The position numbers and the translations under genes are program-made. 64,000 nt of DNA from assembly GCA_963841885.1 (NCBI GenBank), contig CAWJEK010000014.1, positions 124,001-188,000 on the forward strand, given 5' to 3'. A model generated the notes under the pieces. It searched no databases, had not been told where the DNA came from, and worked only from the letters and a program-made list of their open reading frames with translations. Below, piece after piece: positions 27,992-36,766 of the stretch. Within the stretch, counting starts at the first letter, position 1; each line of letters opens with the position of its first letter. The stretch comes from Bog-756 sp963841885 (GTDB taxonomy: Bacteria; Actinomycetota; Acidimicrobiia; Acidimicrobiales; RAAP-2).

Positions 27992-28004
27992 GGGAGGCCC
28001 GGCA

Positions 28005-29408
28005 TCAGGCGATCCAGACCGACTTCACGTTGCAGAACTCGTGCAGGCCGAACGACGAGAGCTCGCGACCGATGCCGGAACTCTTGATGCCGCCGAAGGG
28101 CAGTTGGGGCATCGACACCGTCATCCCGTTCACGAAGACCTGGCCGGCCTGGAGGTCGTTCACGAACCGCTGCTGCTCGTCGGGATCCTCGGTCCACACG
28201 CTCGACCCGAGGCCGAACTCGGTGTCGTTGGCGAGCTCCAGGGCGGCATCGGCGTCCTCCACCACGTAGAGGAGCGCGACCGGGCCGAAGAGCTCCTCGG
28301 TGGCGACCCGCATGCCCGGGGCGATGCCGGTGAGGACCGTCGGCCGGTAGAAGTAGCCCGGACGGGACGGCCCGCCCGGGCCCACCACCCGCTCGCCCCC
28401 GCACAGCACCGTCGCCCCCTTGGCCCGGGCATCCTCCACCTGTGCCTCGATCCCCTCGACCGCGGCGGCGTTGATGAGTGGGCCCACCTCGGTCGCCGGG
28501 TCGAGCGGATCGCCCACCGAAAGTGCCGCCATGGCCGCCACGAACCGCTCCGTGAATTCGTCGGCCACGTCCCGGTGGACGATGAAACGCTTGGCGGCGA
28601 TGCACGACTGTCCGGCGTTCTGCACCCGGGCCTGCACGGCGACCGGGACGGCCCGGTCGAGGTCGGCCGAGGGGAGCACGATGAAGGGGTCGCTCCCGCC
28701 GAGTTCGAGGACGACCTTCTTGCCCACCGCACCGGCCTGGGCGGCGACGGCGCGCCCGGCCGCCACGCTGCCCGTCAGGGTCACGGCGGCGACGCGGTCG
28801 TCGGCGATGACCCCCGGGACCTGGTCGGTGCCGATGAGCAGCGCCTGGAGCACGCCGTCGGGCGCGCCGGCGCGGCGGAACAGGTCCTCGAGCAGCAAGG
28901 CCGTGCGCGGCACGCTCGGGGCGTGCTTGAGCAGGCCCACGTTTCCGGCCATGACGGCGGGGGCGATGAAGCGGGCCACCTGCCACAACGGGAAGTTCCA
29001 GGGCATCACGGCCAGGATCACCCCGAGCGGCTGGTAGGCGACGAGGCCCAGCGATGCGTCGACGGGCACCTCGCGGTCGGCCAGCATCCCCTCGGCGTGC
29101 TCGGCGAACCAGCGGAATCCGTGGGCGCACTTGGCCACCTCGCCCTTGGCCTGGGCGAACGGCTTGCCCATCTCGGTGGTGACCGTCTGCGCGATGTCCG
29201 GTACCTCCCCCTCGAGGAGCTCGGCCGCCGTCACGAGCAGGCGGGACCGCTCCTCGAACGAGGAGGCTCTCCAGGTCCGGGCGCCGGCGGCCGCGGTGGC
29301 GAGGCGCGCCTCCAGGGCGGCGGCGTCCAGAGGCGGGAACGACTCGAGCAGTTCGCCGGTGGTGGGGTTGATGGTGGCGATCGGAGGCCCGGCGTCGGCG
29401 GCGTGCAT
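28005..29408 (-). CDS. NAD(P)-dependent aldehyde dehydrogenase, succinate-semialdehyde-type
   Basis: An aldehyde dehydrogenase of 467 residues oxidising an aldehyde to the acid. ILAVMPWNFPLWQVAR, LTGSVAAGR, the base E235 in LELGGSDPF and nucleophile C269 in NAGQSCIAAKRF are all present. The EEFGP-like element (EELFGPVALLYVV) completes the pattern. Sequence style is closest to succinate-semialdehyde dehydrogenases (GabD/Sad). It lies 13 bases before the desulfurase and 54 after the acyl-CoA ligase in one minus-strand unit. Confidence 0.88.
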   Translation of the reverse strand: MHAADAGPPIATINPTTGELLESFPPLDAAALEARLATAAAGARTWRASSFEERSRLLVTAAELLEGEVPDIAQTVTTEMGKPFAQAKGEVAKCAHGFRWFAEHAEGMLADREVPVDASLGLVAYQPLGVILAVMPWNFPLWQVARFIAPAVMAGNVGLLKHAPSVPRTALLLEDLFRRAGAPDGVLQALLIGTDQVPGVIADDRVAAVTLTGSVAAGRAVAAQAGAVGKKVVLELGGSDPFIVLPSADLDRAVPVAVQARVQNAGQSCIAAKRFIVHRDVADEFTERFVAAMAALSVGDPLDPATEVGPLINAAAVEGIEAQVEDARAKGATVLCGGERVVGPGGPSRPGYFYRPTVLTGIAPGMRVATEELFGPVALLYVVEDADAALELANDTEFGLGSSVWTEDPDEQQRFVNDLQAGQVFVNGMTVSMPQLPFGGIKSSGIGRELSSFGLHEFCNVKSVWIA

Positions 29409-29462
29409 GGGTTCCAGTATCGCCGATGGGCCGGGGCGTCCCGCCCGGGCACCCGTCGCCGC

Positions 29463-30810
29463 TCACTCCAGGCCGAGCTCCGCCGGTAGCTGCAGGCGAC
29501 GGACCTTGCCGGTGGCCGTGCGGGGCAGCCCGATCGCCACCTCGTACTGCTTGGGTCGCTTGTAGCCGGCCAGGTGGCCGGCCGCATGGTCGGCCAGCTC
29601 GGCCAGGACCCGCCCGACGTCCGCCCCGGCCACGGGGACCACCGCGGCGCAGACCCGCTGGCCCCACCGTTCGTCGGGCAGACCGAAGACGGCCACCTCC
29701 TCGACGCCGGCCACGTCGGCGAGGGCCGCCTCCACCTCCGCCGGGTAGACGTTGACCCCTCCGGTGATGACCAGGTCGTCGCGACGACCGTCGAGGAACA
29801 GATAGCCGTCGTCGTCGAGCCGGCCCAGATCCCCCACGGTGAACGCGCCGTCCCGCCAGGCGGCCGCCGTCTTGGCCTCGTCGCGCCAGTAGGCGAACCG
29901 GGCGAAGGCCGGCGGCCGGCACCAGACGATGCCGTCGTCGTCGACCGTCACGACGCGGCCGGCCCGGGCGCGGCCCACGGTGCCCGGGCGCTCGAGCCAC
30001 TCGGCGGGCGGGCACACCGTGAACTGGCCCTCGGTCGAGCCGTAGAACTCCCACACGACACCGGGACCGGTCCGCTCCAGAGCCGCCCGCTTCAGGGCCG
30101 GCGGGCACGGCGACCCGGCGTGGACCAGGAGTCGCAGGGCGCCGAACCGGTCCGGATCGGGGAGGGCGAGCAGGCGGGTCAGCGCCGCGGGGGCGACGAA
30201 GGTGGTGGTCGGCGTGGGGCCGTAGGTCGCCCCCCAGGGCCGCCGCCGCCCGCTCGGCGTCGAAGTGGTCGAGGACCACACAGGTGCCGCCGGCCAGGAG
30301 GGTGCCCCCGGCGAACCGGATCGACACCGAGTGGTACATCGGGGAGCACACCAGGTGCACGTCGTCGGGTCCGAACCCCCACAGCCGCGCCTCGTCGGCC
30401 AGGGCGGCCGCCGCGGTGGGCGCGTCCCAGAGGCCCGTCCACACGCCCTTGGCCCGTCCGGTCGTCCCCGAGGTGTAGTGCATCGGGCGGCAACGCGGAT
30501 GCGCGGCCAGCCGGGCCGGTGGGCCCGAGTCCAGCCGGGCCAGACCGTCCGCGTCGGTCACCACCAGCGTCGGGTCGGCGTCGTCCACCAGGACGTCCCG
30601 CTCATCGTCGGTGAGGGTGGCGTTGAGCAGCACCGGCACGATTCCGACCCGCAGGGCGCCGAGCACGGCGACCAGCAGGGCGGCCGACGACCCGAGGCAG
30701 AAGACCACCCGGTCCCCCTGGCGGCAGCCGGCGGACAGCAGGGCACCGGCCGCCCGGGCCTGGGCCTCCTCGGCCGCACCGGCCGTGAGGACCTCGACGC
30801 CGTCGGTCAC
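29463..30810 (-). CDS. AMP-binding acyl-CoA ligase, MenE-like (one frame break)
   Basis: An adenylate-forming ligase of about 449 residues. The ATP motif is MHYTSGTTGRAKGV; FYGSTEG, GDLGRLDDDGYLFLDGR and the C-terminal lysine in RTATGKVRR are the other core motifs. It is shorter than FadD-type enzymes and closest in layout to o-succinylbenzoate or short-acid CoA ligases. One base is displaced near 30232 in a run of C; joining the frames gives a complete protein. GTG 30810 overlaps the MFS stop (GTGA). The carboxylate substrate is unknown. Confidence 0.85.
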
Positions 30811-32138
30811 GCCGTCCCCCCGGTCGGAGCCGGGTCCACCGGTCCGTCACCGACCGCCCCCGGGGAACGGCGGGCGACGGGTCCGTCGACGTCGCTCACC
30901 CCGATCGGTGCCGGGTCGGCCAGATTGGCGAAGATCGAGGGTCGCAGCAGCACCGTCAGCGCACACAGGGCCAGCAGGACGAGCGCCCCGGCCACGGTGA
31001 CCGCCCGGATCCCGTGCCGGTCGGCCAACCACCCCTGGAGGACGGCCCCCAGGGGGTAGACGAGCCCGAGGGCCATCATGTAGATACTGAGGATCCTCCC
31101 CCTGGCTGCGGCCGGGGCCCGCAGTTGGACGACCGTGTTGAGTCCGGACAGGACGCAGATGTAAGCGGCGCCCACGGCCACGAACGCCGGGACGGCGACC
31201 GCCAGAGTGGGCGAGAGCGCATAGGCGCAGAGCAGTACGGGCACGGCGAAGAGGGCCGTGCGCAGCACGGTCAGCCGGCCGAAACGCAGGGCCAGGCCCG
31301 GCAGCGCCAACGCACCGACGACCGCCCCCACCCCCTGGGCGGTGACCAGGAGCGCGGTCACCAGTCCCAGGCCGAGTCCCGACCCGTGGAACTGCTTGGC
31401 CATGGCCGGCACCAGGGCGATGAACGGCGAGGCCAGCAGCGCCACCACGGCGATGCAGAGGATGGCGGAGCGGCATCCCGGTTCGGCCCGGGCGGCCCGG
31501 GCGCCTTCGACGATTCGCCGGGCCATGGACGGATGGCCCGCCACCGGCAGGGGTGGGGGCAGCCGCACGAGCAGGAGGGCCACGACCACCGCGCCGAACG
31601 ACAGCGCGTTGATGCCGAACACGATGGCGTAGTTGTCGGTCAGCAGCACCAGGCCGGCCAGGGCCGGGCCGATCACCCGGCCCAAGTTGTACTGGGCCGA
31701 CGACAACGACACCGCTCCGAGCAGATCCTCGGGGGGGACGAGGTCGGGCACCATGGCCTGGTACGCCGGGAACCCGATCGCCCCCGAGGCGCCGCCGAGG
31801 AACGACAGCACCACGAGTGCCCAGGGCGGATCGTGGTGGAGGCCGGCCAGGACGGCCAGGACGATGGCGAACGACGTCTCGGCGAGGGTGGTGACGATGA
31901 GCCAGCGGCGCCGGTCGAGCCGGTCGGCGAGGGCACCGCCCACGGGGGCGAGCAGCCCGATGGGCACGAAGCCGGCCGCCGCCACCAGGCCGGCCCACGC
32001 CGGCTGGTCGGTCCGGGTGAAGACCAGCACGCCCAGGGCCACGGTCTGCATCCACGACCCGAGGTTGGACACCAGGGCCGCCGACCAGATGAGGGCGAAA
32101 TTCCGCGAGCGGAGCGGGCGGAGCGATGCCAGGGCCAC
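30807..32138 (-). CDS. MFS transporter, EntS-like 12-helix type
   Basis: A 443-residue permease beginning ASLRPLRSRNFALIWSAALVSNLGSWMQTVALG, a pattern seen in the MFS_3/EntS enterobactin-exporter group (quoted here only to show the RSRNF..W motif). Motif A is GGALADRLDRRRWL, and a second loop copy is ADRHGIR. The C-terminal 45 residues are cytoplasmic and Pro-rich. Overlap with the acyl-CoA ligase suggests the pair handles one compound. It is the first gene of the long minus-strand unit ending at ligA. Confidence 0.85.
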   Translation of the reverse strand: MALASLRPLRSRNFALIWSAALVSNLGSWMQTVALGVLVFTRTDQPAWAGLVAAAGFVPIGLLAPVGGALADRLDRRRWLIVTTLAETSFAIVLAVLAGLHHDPPWALVVLSFLGGASGAIGFPAYQAMVPDLVPPEDLLGAVSLSSAQYNLGRVIGPALAGLVLLTDNYAIVFGINALSFGAVVVALLLVRLPPPLPVAGHPSMARRIVEGARAARAEPGCRSAILCIAVVALLASPFIALVPAMAKQFHGSGLGLGLVTALLVTAQGVGAVVGALALPGLALRFGRLTVLRTALFAVPVLLCAYALSPTLAVAVPAFVAVGAAYICVLSGLNTVVQLRAPAAARGRILSIYMMALGLVYPLGAVLQGWLADRHGIRAVTVAGALVLLALCALTVLLRPSIFANLADPAPIGVSDVDGPVARRSPGAVGDGPVDPAPTGGTA

Positions 32139-32228
32139 ACGGCGAGGCTACCGGCGCCCGACCGGGGGTCGAATGGCCGGCGGCAACCGTCCGCCGTGGC
32201 GGCCGGCACGTCGCCCGCCGCCCGGGTG

Positions 32229-32348
32229 CTACTTGTCGAGCTTGACCTTGCGCCGCGGACGGAGGGCGAACCACCAGATGCTGGCCATGGTGGCCAGCAC
32301 GCCGAGGGCGGCGGCCGGTTTGGCGATCTTGCGGGAGCGGTCGGACAT
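32229..32348 (-). CDS. 39-residue single-pass membrane peptide
   Basis: A short open frame encoding MSDRSRKIAKPAAALG, then a hydrophobic segment VLATMASIWWFALRP and a basic tail RRKVKLDK before TAG. Basic flanks on both sides of one helix and strong G/C third positions argue that it is translated. No homologue is recognised and no function is assigned. It lies 90 bases upstream of the EntS-like MFS gene in the same orientation, and could be its first operon member. Confidence 0.55.
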   Translation of the reverse strand: MSDRSRKIAKPAAALGVLATMASIWWFALRPRRKVKLDK

Positions 32349-32482
32349 GCGACGACGTTACCCGGACCTCCCCACGACCGGACGGGACCCGGCACGCCTT
32401 CTCACGTTCTTCTTCCGATCTTCTTCCTGTTCTCCTACACCCTCCTTGGGTTCCCCTTAGGGCCGGCCCGCAGCATGGAGGC

Positions 32483-32866
32483 ATGACAGGGAGCACCTTC
32501 CGCACCAGTCCGATCGAGCGTGAGCGCCGCCGCCGCACCGGCCCGGCCCTCGCCCTCGTGGTCGGCACCGGCGGTGCCCCCACCATCGAGCGTGACGTCC
32601 CCCCGTGGCACCCCGCCCACGAGGGCTTCACGCCGGACGGCACCCCGGGCCCCGTCCCGGTGCGGCCCGTCCGAAGTTCCGAGCCGGGGCCGCCCACCCT
32701 CCGCCATACGTCGAGGGGCAATGCAACACCCGACAGAGAGGCAACGGCGGCCCCTGGCTCGGGCCCGATCGACCGCCGGGGGCTCGTCATCGAGCACCTG
32801 GCCCGGTTCCTGGAGGACCACGCCGGCGACGCCGGCCCCTCCGCCGGGCTCCGTCGGGTCCGCTGA
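32483..32866 (+). CDS. hypothetical protein, 127 residues
   Basis: An open frame with high third-position GC at both ends but a less biased middle (about 32705-32750). GGAGG sits only one base before ATG 32483, which is unusually close. The product is Arg- and Pro-rich and hydrophilic, with a C-terminal helix ERHLARFLED-like segment (VIEHLARFLEDHAGD). The AT-rich stretch upstream (32395-32460) could hold a promoter. No family is recognised; it may also be two fragments with an indel. Confidence 0.4.
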   Translation: MTGSTFRTSPIERERRRRTGPALALVVGTGGAPTIERDVPPWHPAHEGFTPDGTPGPVPVRPVRSSEPGPPTLRHTSRGNATPDREATAAPGSGPIDRRGLVIEHLARFLEDHAGDAGPSAGLRRVR

Positions 32867-32886
32867 GGCCGACGTCGTCCCCGGCG

Positions 32887-33453
32887 TCAGACCCCGGACG
32901 CGACGGCTCTCAACTCGTCGAGCGCCTCTCCGATCAGCGCCGGCAGCTCGCGGTCACCGGCCTGGGCGATCCACCGCATGAACGCGATCTTGAAGACGGC
33001 GACCGCCACCTCGCCGGACAGGGTGGACGACGCGGCATCGACGCCGCGGCCGCGCAGGGCCTCGGCGATGGCGGTCGCCAACGACGCCAACTTGATCAGC
33101 TCCCGCTCGCGGAGCTCGGCGCTCGAGTCGATGATCGCCTGCCGCTGACGGGCGAAGTCCCGCCCCTCCTGGAGCATGGCCCCCGCCGCCGACAGGCCCG
33201 CGGTCATCGCGTCGAAGGCCGTGGCGTCCGCCGGTGCCGCCTCCACGGCCGCCACCACCCTCTCCAGCAGTAGGCCGGCCCCGAAGAACAGGACCTCGCG
33301 CTTGTCGGTGAAGTGCCGGTAGAAGGTGCGCTCGGTGAGGCCGGCCCGCTCGGCGATCTCGGCCACCGTCGTGTCGTCGTAGCCCCGCTCGACGTACAGG
33401 GTGAACGCCGCCTCGAGCAACCTGCCCCGGCTGTCCGGCTCCCAGCGTCCCAT
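32887..33453 (-). CDS. TetR-family transcriptional regulator
   Basis: A 188-residue repressor. The N-terminal helix-turn-helix is classic TetR: RGRLLEAAFTLYVERGYDDTTVAEIAE, with recognition helix LTERTFYRHFTDK (first segment shown only as motif). The C-terminal two thirds is a helical ligand domain. I choose ATG 33453: the in-frame ATG at 33492 would place a 17-bp operator inside the gene, and TACGAT lies six bases before 33453, as in a leaderless promoter. Two operators lie just upstream, shared with the divergent SDR-like gene, so autoregulation plus control of that gene is expected. The inducer is unknown. Confidence 0.88.
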   Translation of the reverse strand: MGRWEPDSRGRLLEAAFTLYVERGYDDTTVAEIAERAGLTERTFYRHFTDKREVLFFGAGLLLERVVAAVEAAPADATAFDAMTAGLSAAGAMLQEGRDFARQRQAIIDSSAELRERELIKLASLATAIAEALRGRGVDAASSTLSGEVAVAVFKIAFMRWIAQAGDRELPALIGEALDELRAVASGV

Positions 33454-33475
33454 CTCCCGATCGTACCGGGCAGTG

Positions 33476-33492
33476 ATGTCATGGACTGACAT
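33476..33492. promoter_or_regulatory. TetR operator, site 1
   Basis: ATGTCATGGACTGACAT: ATGTCA and TGACAT arms around five bases. It covers the -35 region expected for tetR (with TACGAT at 33465-33460 as -10). Confidence 0.6.
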
Positions 33493-33505
33493 GCCTGGTA
33501 TGGTG

Positions 33506-33522
33506 ATGTCAGTTACTGACAT
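33506..33522. promoter_or_regulatory. TetR operator, site 2
   Basis: ATGTCAGTTACTGACAT, the same arms around five bases and a full 8-1-8 palindrome. Its centre is 30 bp, about three helical turns, from site 1. It follows TATGGT (33500-33505), a possible -10 for the rightward gene, so binding would cover the transcription start. Confidence 0.65.
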
Positions 33523-33572
33523 CACTCCCGGCCTTCCGTCGGGACCGCACCCCACCCCTGGAGGTACCTCCC

Positions 33573-34499
33573 ATGCGCATCTTCGTGACCGGAGCGTCCG
33601 GTTGGATCGGCTCCGCCCTCGTTCCCGAGCTCCTCGGAGCCGGACACCAGGTCGTGGGGCTCGCCCGCTCCGACGAATCGGCCGCCGCCCTGACCGCGGC
33701 CGGCGCCGAGGCGCGGCCCGGATCCATCGACGACCTCGACGTCCTGGCCCGGGCGGCCGCTGACTCGGACGGCGTCGTCCACCTCGCCTTCAAGCACGAG
33801 CTGGCCTTCTCGGGGAACTTCGAGGCGGCGGCCACAGCCGACCGGGCCTCGGTCGATACCTTCGGTGAGGTGCTGGCCGGCTCGGGCCGGCCGCTCGTGA
33901 TCGCGTCGGGCGTCATGGGGCTCACGCCGGGGCGCGTGGCCACCGAGCAGGACGGGCTGGCCCCCCTCGGTTCCCGCGACGACGTACCGGCCGGTCCGTC
34001 CGCCCGCCACGCCACCGCCCTGGCCACCGTGGCCCTGGCCTCCCGCGGCGTCCGTTCGTCCGTCGTGCGCCTGTCGCCGACGTGTCACGGTGAGGGCGAC
34101 ACCGGGTTCATGGCCCACATCGTCGCGTTGGCCGAGGCCACCGGCGTGTCGGGCTACGTGGGCGACGGTTCGATCCGGTGGCCCGCCGTGCACCGCCTCG
34201 ACGCCGCCCGCCTCTTCCGACTGGCCGTCGAGGACGCCCCGGCGGGGTCGACCCTGCACGGCGTGGCCGAGGAAGGCGTGACCGGACTCGAGATCGCCAC
34301 CGCCATCGGGACGCACCTCGGCCTGCCGGTCGAGCCCGTCGAGGCCGACCACTTCTTCTGGCTGGGGAACTTCCTCAGCATCGACAGCCCCGTGTCGAGC
34401 ACCCGCACCCGCGCACTGCTCGGCTGGGAGCCGGCCGGTCCCGGGCTCGTCGACGACCTCACACAGGACCACTACTACGGCACCACGCACGCCGACTGA
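33573..34499 (+). CDS. NAD(P)-binding SDR-like protein (atypical extended SDR)
   Basis: A 308-residue Rossmann-fold protein starting IFVTGASGWIGSALV, the TGxxGWIG motif of atypical extended SDRs (SDR_a5-like). There is a conserved Ser region IASGVMG, but no clear YxxxK, so classical dehydrogenase chemistry is not assured. ATG 33573 has GGAGG eight bases upstream; that Shine-Dalgarno is half of a perfect 12-bp palindrome, GGAGGTACCTCC (33560-33571), which could hide the site in a hairpin or bind a factor. Divergent from tetR and behind its operators, it is the likely regulatory target. Confidence 0.85.
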   Translation: MRIFVTGASGWIGSALVPELLGAGHQVVGLARSDESAAALTAAGAEARPGSIDDLDVLARAAADSDGVVHLAFKHELAFSGNFEAAATADRASVDTFGEVLAGSGRPLVIASGVMGLTPGRVATEQDGLAPLGSRDDVPAGPSARHATALATVALASRGVRSSVVRLSPTCHGEGDTGFMAHIVALAEATGVSGYVGDGSIRWPAVHRLDAARLFRLAVEDAPAGSTLHGVAEEGVTGLEIATAIGTHLGLPVEPVEADHFFWLGNFLSIDSPVSSTRTRALLGWEPAGPGLVDDLTQDHYYGTTHAD

Positions 34500-34514
34500 G
34501 GGTCGTCACGCCGT

Positions 34515-35312
34515 TCACCCGTTCCCGACCCGCCCGCTCCCCCCGGACGGGTCGGGAACGCGGAACCGCACCGATCCGGCGCCGGCCTCGGGTCGGCGAC
34601 GGGTGGCCGGGTCGACGCACGCTTCCATGATGCACGCCGCCACCCACGCGGGGGTGAGGAGCACCCCGTCGTCGTGGAGCCGGTGGAAGCGGCCCACCCC
34701 GGGGAACCGATCCTCGGGGGTGGAGCGGATGAGCGCCTGCATGTCCGTGTCGACCACACCGGGGGCGACGGCGTAGGCAAGAAGTCCGGCGTCGGACTCC
34801 TCGAGTCCGACCACCTCGGTGACCATCTCGACCGCCGCCTTCGAGGCACAGTAGGCGGCCCACCCCCGATAGGCACCGGTGGCCGCTCCCGAGGACAGGT
34901 TGACCAGCGACCCACCTCCCGGCCGGCTGCGGACGTGGCGGGCGAAGGCGGCGCTGCCGTACATCACACCGAGCAGGTTGGTCGCCACGTTACGTTCCAG
35001 GGCGTGCGGGTCCGCGTCCGCCAGAGGGCCGATGGGCTCCAGCACGCCGGCGTTGTTGATCCAGGCGTCGATGCGCCCGAAGCGTGCCGCCACCTCGTCG
35101 GCCAGTTGGTCGACGGCATCCGGGTCGGTCACGTCGCAGGCCGTCGTGACGGCCTGCGAGCCCGCCGGTGCGGGCGGCACCGACCGGCCGCAGAGCCCGA
35201 GCCGGATCCCTCGGGAGGCGAAGTGGGCGGCCAGCCCGGCCCCGATGCCGCGGGAGGCGCCCGTGATCACCACCACCGGCGCCTCACCCGGGACGTCGTC
35301 GGCCCCGGCCAT
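34515..35312 (-). CDS. classical SDR oxidoreductase
   Basis: A 265-residue short-chain dehydrogenase: TGASRGIG cofactor loop, NNAG, and the catalytic Ser, Tyr and Lys in NLSSGAATGAYRGWAAYCASK. ATG 35312 overlaps the stop of the aldehyde dehydrogenase (ATGA), so the two are translationally coupled and probably act on one pathway. The coupled context suggests an alcohol or aldehyde intermediate, but the substrate is not known. Confidence 0.85.
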   Translation of the reverse strand: MAGADDVPGEAPVVVITGASRGIGAGLAAHFASRGIRLGLCGRSVPPAPAGSQAVTTACDVTDPDAVDQLADEVAARFGRIDAWINNAGVLEPIGPLADADPHALERNVATNLLGVMYGSAAFARHVRSRPGGGSLVNLSSGAATGAYRGWAAYCASKAAVEMVTEVVGLEESDAGLLAYAVAPGVVDTDMQALIRSTPEDRFPGVGRFHRLHDDGVLLTPAWVAACIMEACVDPATRRRPEAGAGSVRFRVPDPSGGSGRVGNG

Positions 35313-36700
35313 CAGTCGACGGTCGAGACGAACACGTTCTTCACTTCGCTGTAGGAGGCCAGCGCCTCGAGCCCGAGCTCGCGTCCGAATCCGGACTGCT
35401 TCATGCCCCCGAAGCTCGTCTGGACCCGCACCGAGCTGTTGGAGTTGACCGACAGGTTGCCGGCCTGGACGGCCCGGGCCATGCGGAGGGACCGGGCGCC
35501 GTCCCGCGTCCAGATCGACCCCGACAGCCCGTACGGGGTGTCGTTGGCCAGGCGCACGGCGTCCTCCTCGTCGTCGAAGGGGATGACGGCGACGATGGGC
35601 CCGAAGATCTCCTCGCGGGCCATGCGCCAGCCCGGGTCGGCCGGGGCCACCACGGTGGGAGGGAACCAGTAGCCCGGGCCCTCGGGCACCGCCCCGGTGG
35701 TGCGGGCCGGCACCGGACCGCCCGGCGCCCCCATCCCCTCCTCCAGGAATCCCGCCACCACCGCCCGGTGGGCGGCCGTCACCAGCGGTCCCATCTTGAC
35801 CTTCTCGTCCGTCGGATCACCCACCGTCCAGGCCTGCACGGCGTCGGCCAACAGATCCAGGAACTCGTCCATGACCGGGCGCTGGACCAGGATCCGGCTG
35901 CGGGCGCAGCAGTCCTGGCCGGCGTTGGCGAACATGCCGCCGGGGGCGCTGGCGGCGGCCTTGGCCAGGTCCGCATCGGCGAAGACGACGGACGCCGACT
36001 TGCCTCCGAGCTCCAGGGTGACACGCTTGATGGTGCCCGACGCCCGGGTCATGACATCGCGACCGACCTCGGTCGAGCCGGTGAAGGCGACCTTGGCGAC
36101 GTCGGGATGCTCGGCCAGCCGGGTTCCCACCACCGAGCCCTTGCCCGTGACCACCTGCAGGACGCCCTCGGGCAGGCCGGCCTCGAGTCCCAGCTCGGCC
36201 AGGCGTAGGGCGGTCAGGGGGGTGATCTCGGCCGGCTTCACGACGATGGTGTTGCCGGTGGCCAGCGCCGGGCCCACCTTCCACGACGTGATCGCCACGG
36301 GGAAGTTCCACGGAATGATGGCGCCGACGACGCCGAGCGGCTCGTGGAAGGTCATGTCCACCCCGCCGGCCACCGGCACGGTGGCTCCCCGGTGCTTGTC
36401 GACGGCCCCGGCGTAGAAGTAGAGGACCTCGGCCACCATGCCGACCTCGTCACGGCTCTCACCGATCGGCTTGCCCACGTTGGCCGTCTCGAGCTGGGCG
36501 AGCTCCTCGTGGTGGTCCTCGACCACCGCCGCGAACCGGCGCATCAGCCGTGCCCGGTCGGCGGGGGCGATCGCCTGCCACCCCGGGAGGGCGGCCCGGG
36601 CCCGGGCCACCGCCTCGTCGGTCGCCTCGACGCCGTTGACCGGGATCCGTGCGACGACCTGTTCGGTGGTCGGGTTGACCACGTGGGTCACGTCAGACAT
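35312..36700 (-). CDS. aldehyde dehydrogenase, gamma-(glutamyl)aminobutyraldehyde/betaine-aldehyde type
   Basis: A 462-residue aldehyde dehydrogenase. IIPWNFPVAITSWK, FTGSTEVG, base E230 in LELGGKSAS and nucleophile C264 in NAGQDCCARSR are visible, with REEIFGPIVAVIPF near the C-terminus. The style is that of aminobutyraldehyde/betaine-aldehyde dehydrogenases. ATG 36700 has AAGGAG six bases upstream. It sits 66 bases after a PuuD-like hydrolase gene and near a GlnA-like ligase, so gamma-glutamyl-aminobutyraldehyde is a good substrate guess from context. Confidence 0.88.
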   Translation of the reverse strand: MSDVTHVVNPTTEQVVARIPVNGVEATDEAVARARAALPGWQAIAPADRARLMRRFAAVVEDHHEELAQLETANVGKPIGESRDEVGMVAEVLYFYAGAVDKHRGATVPVAGGVDMTFHEPLGVVGAIIPWNFPVAITSWKVGPALATGNTIVVKPAEITPLTALRLAELGLEAGLPEGVLQVVTGKGSVVGTRLAEHPDVAKVAFTGSTEVGRDVMTRASGTIKRVTLELGGKSASVVFADADLAKAAASAPGGMFANAGQDCCARSRILVQRPVMDEFLDLLADAVQAWTVGDPTDEKVKMGPLVTAAHRAVVAGFLEEGMGAPGGPVPARTTGAVPEGPGYWFPPTVVAPADPGWRMAREEIFGPIVAVIPFDDEEDAVRLANDTPYGLSGSIWTRDGARSLRMARAVQAGNLSVNSNSSVRVQTSFGGMKQSGFGRELGLEALASYSEVKNVFVSTVD

Positions 36701-36766
36701 GGGTACTCCTTGCTGTTCGGACGGTGTCGATGGTGCCATGGCGGGGCCGCGCACACGAACCGGGGG

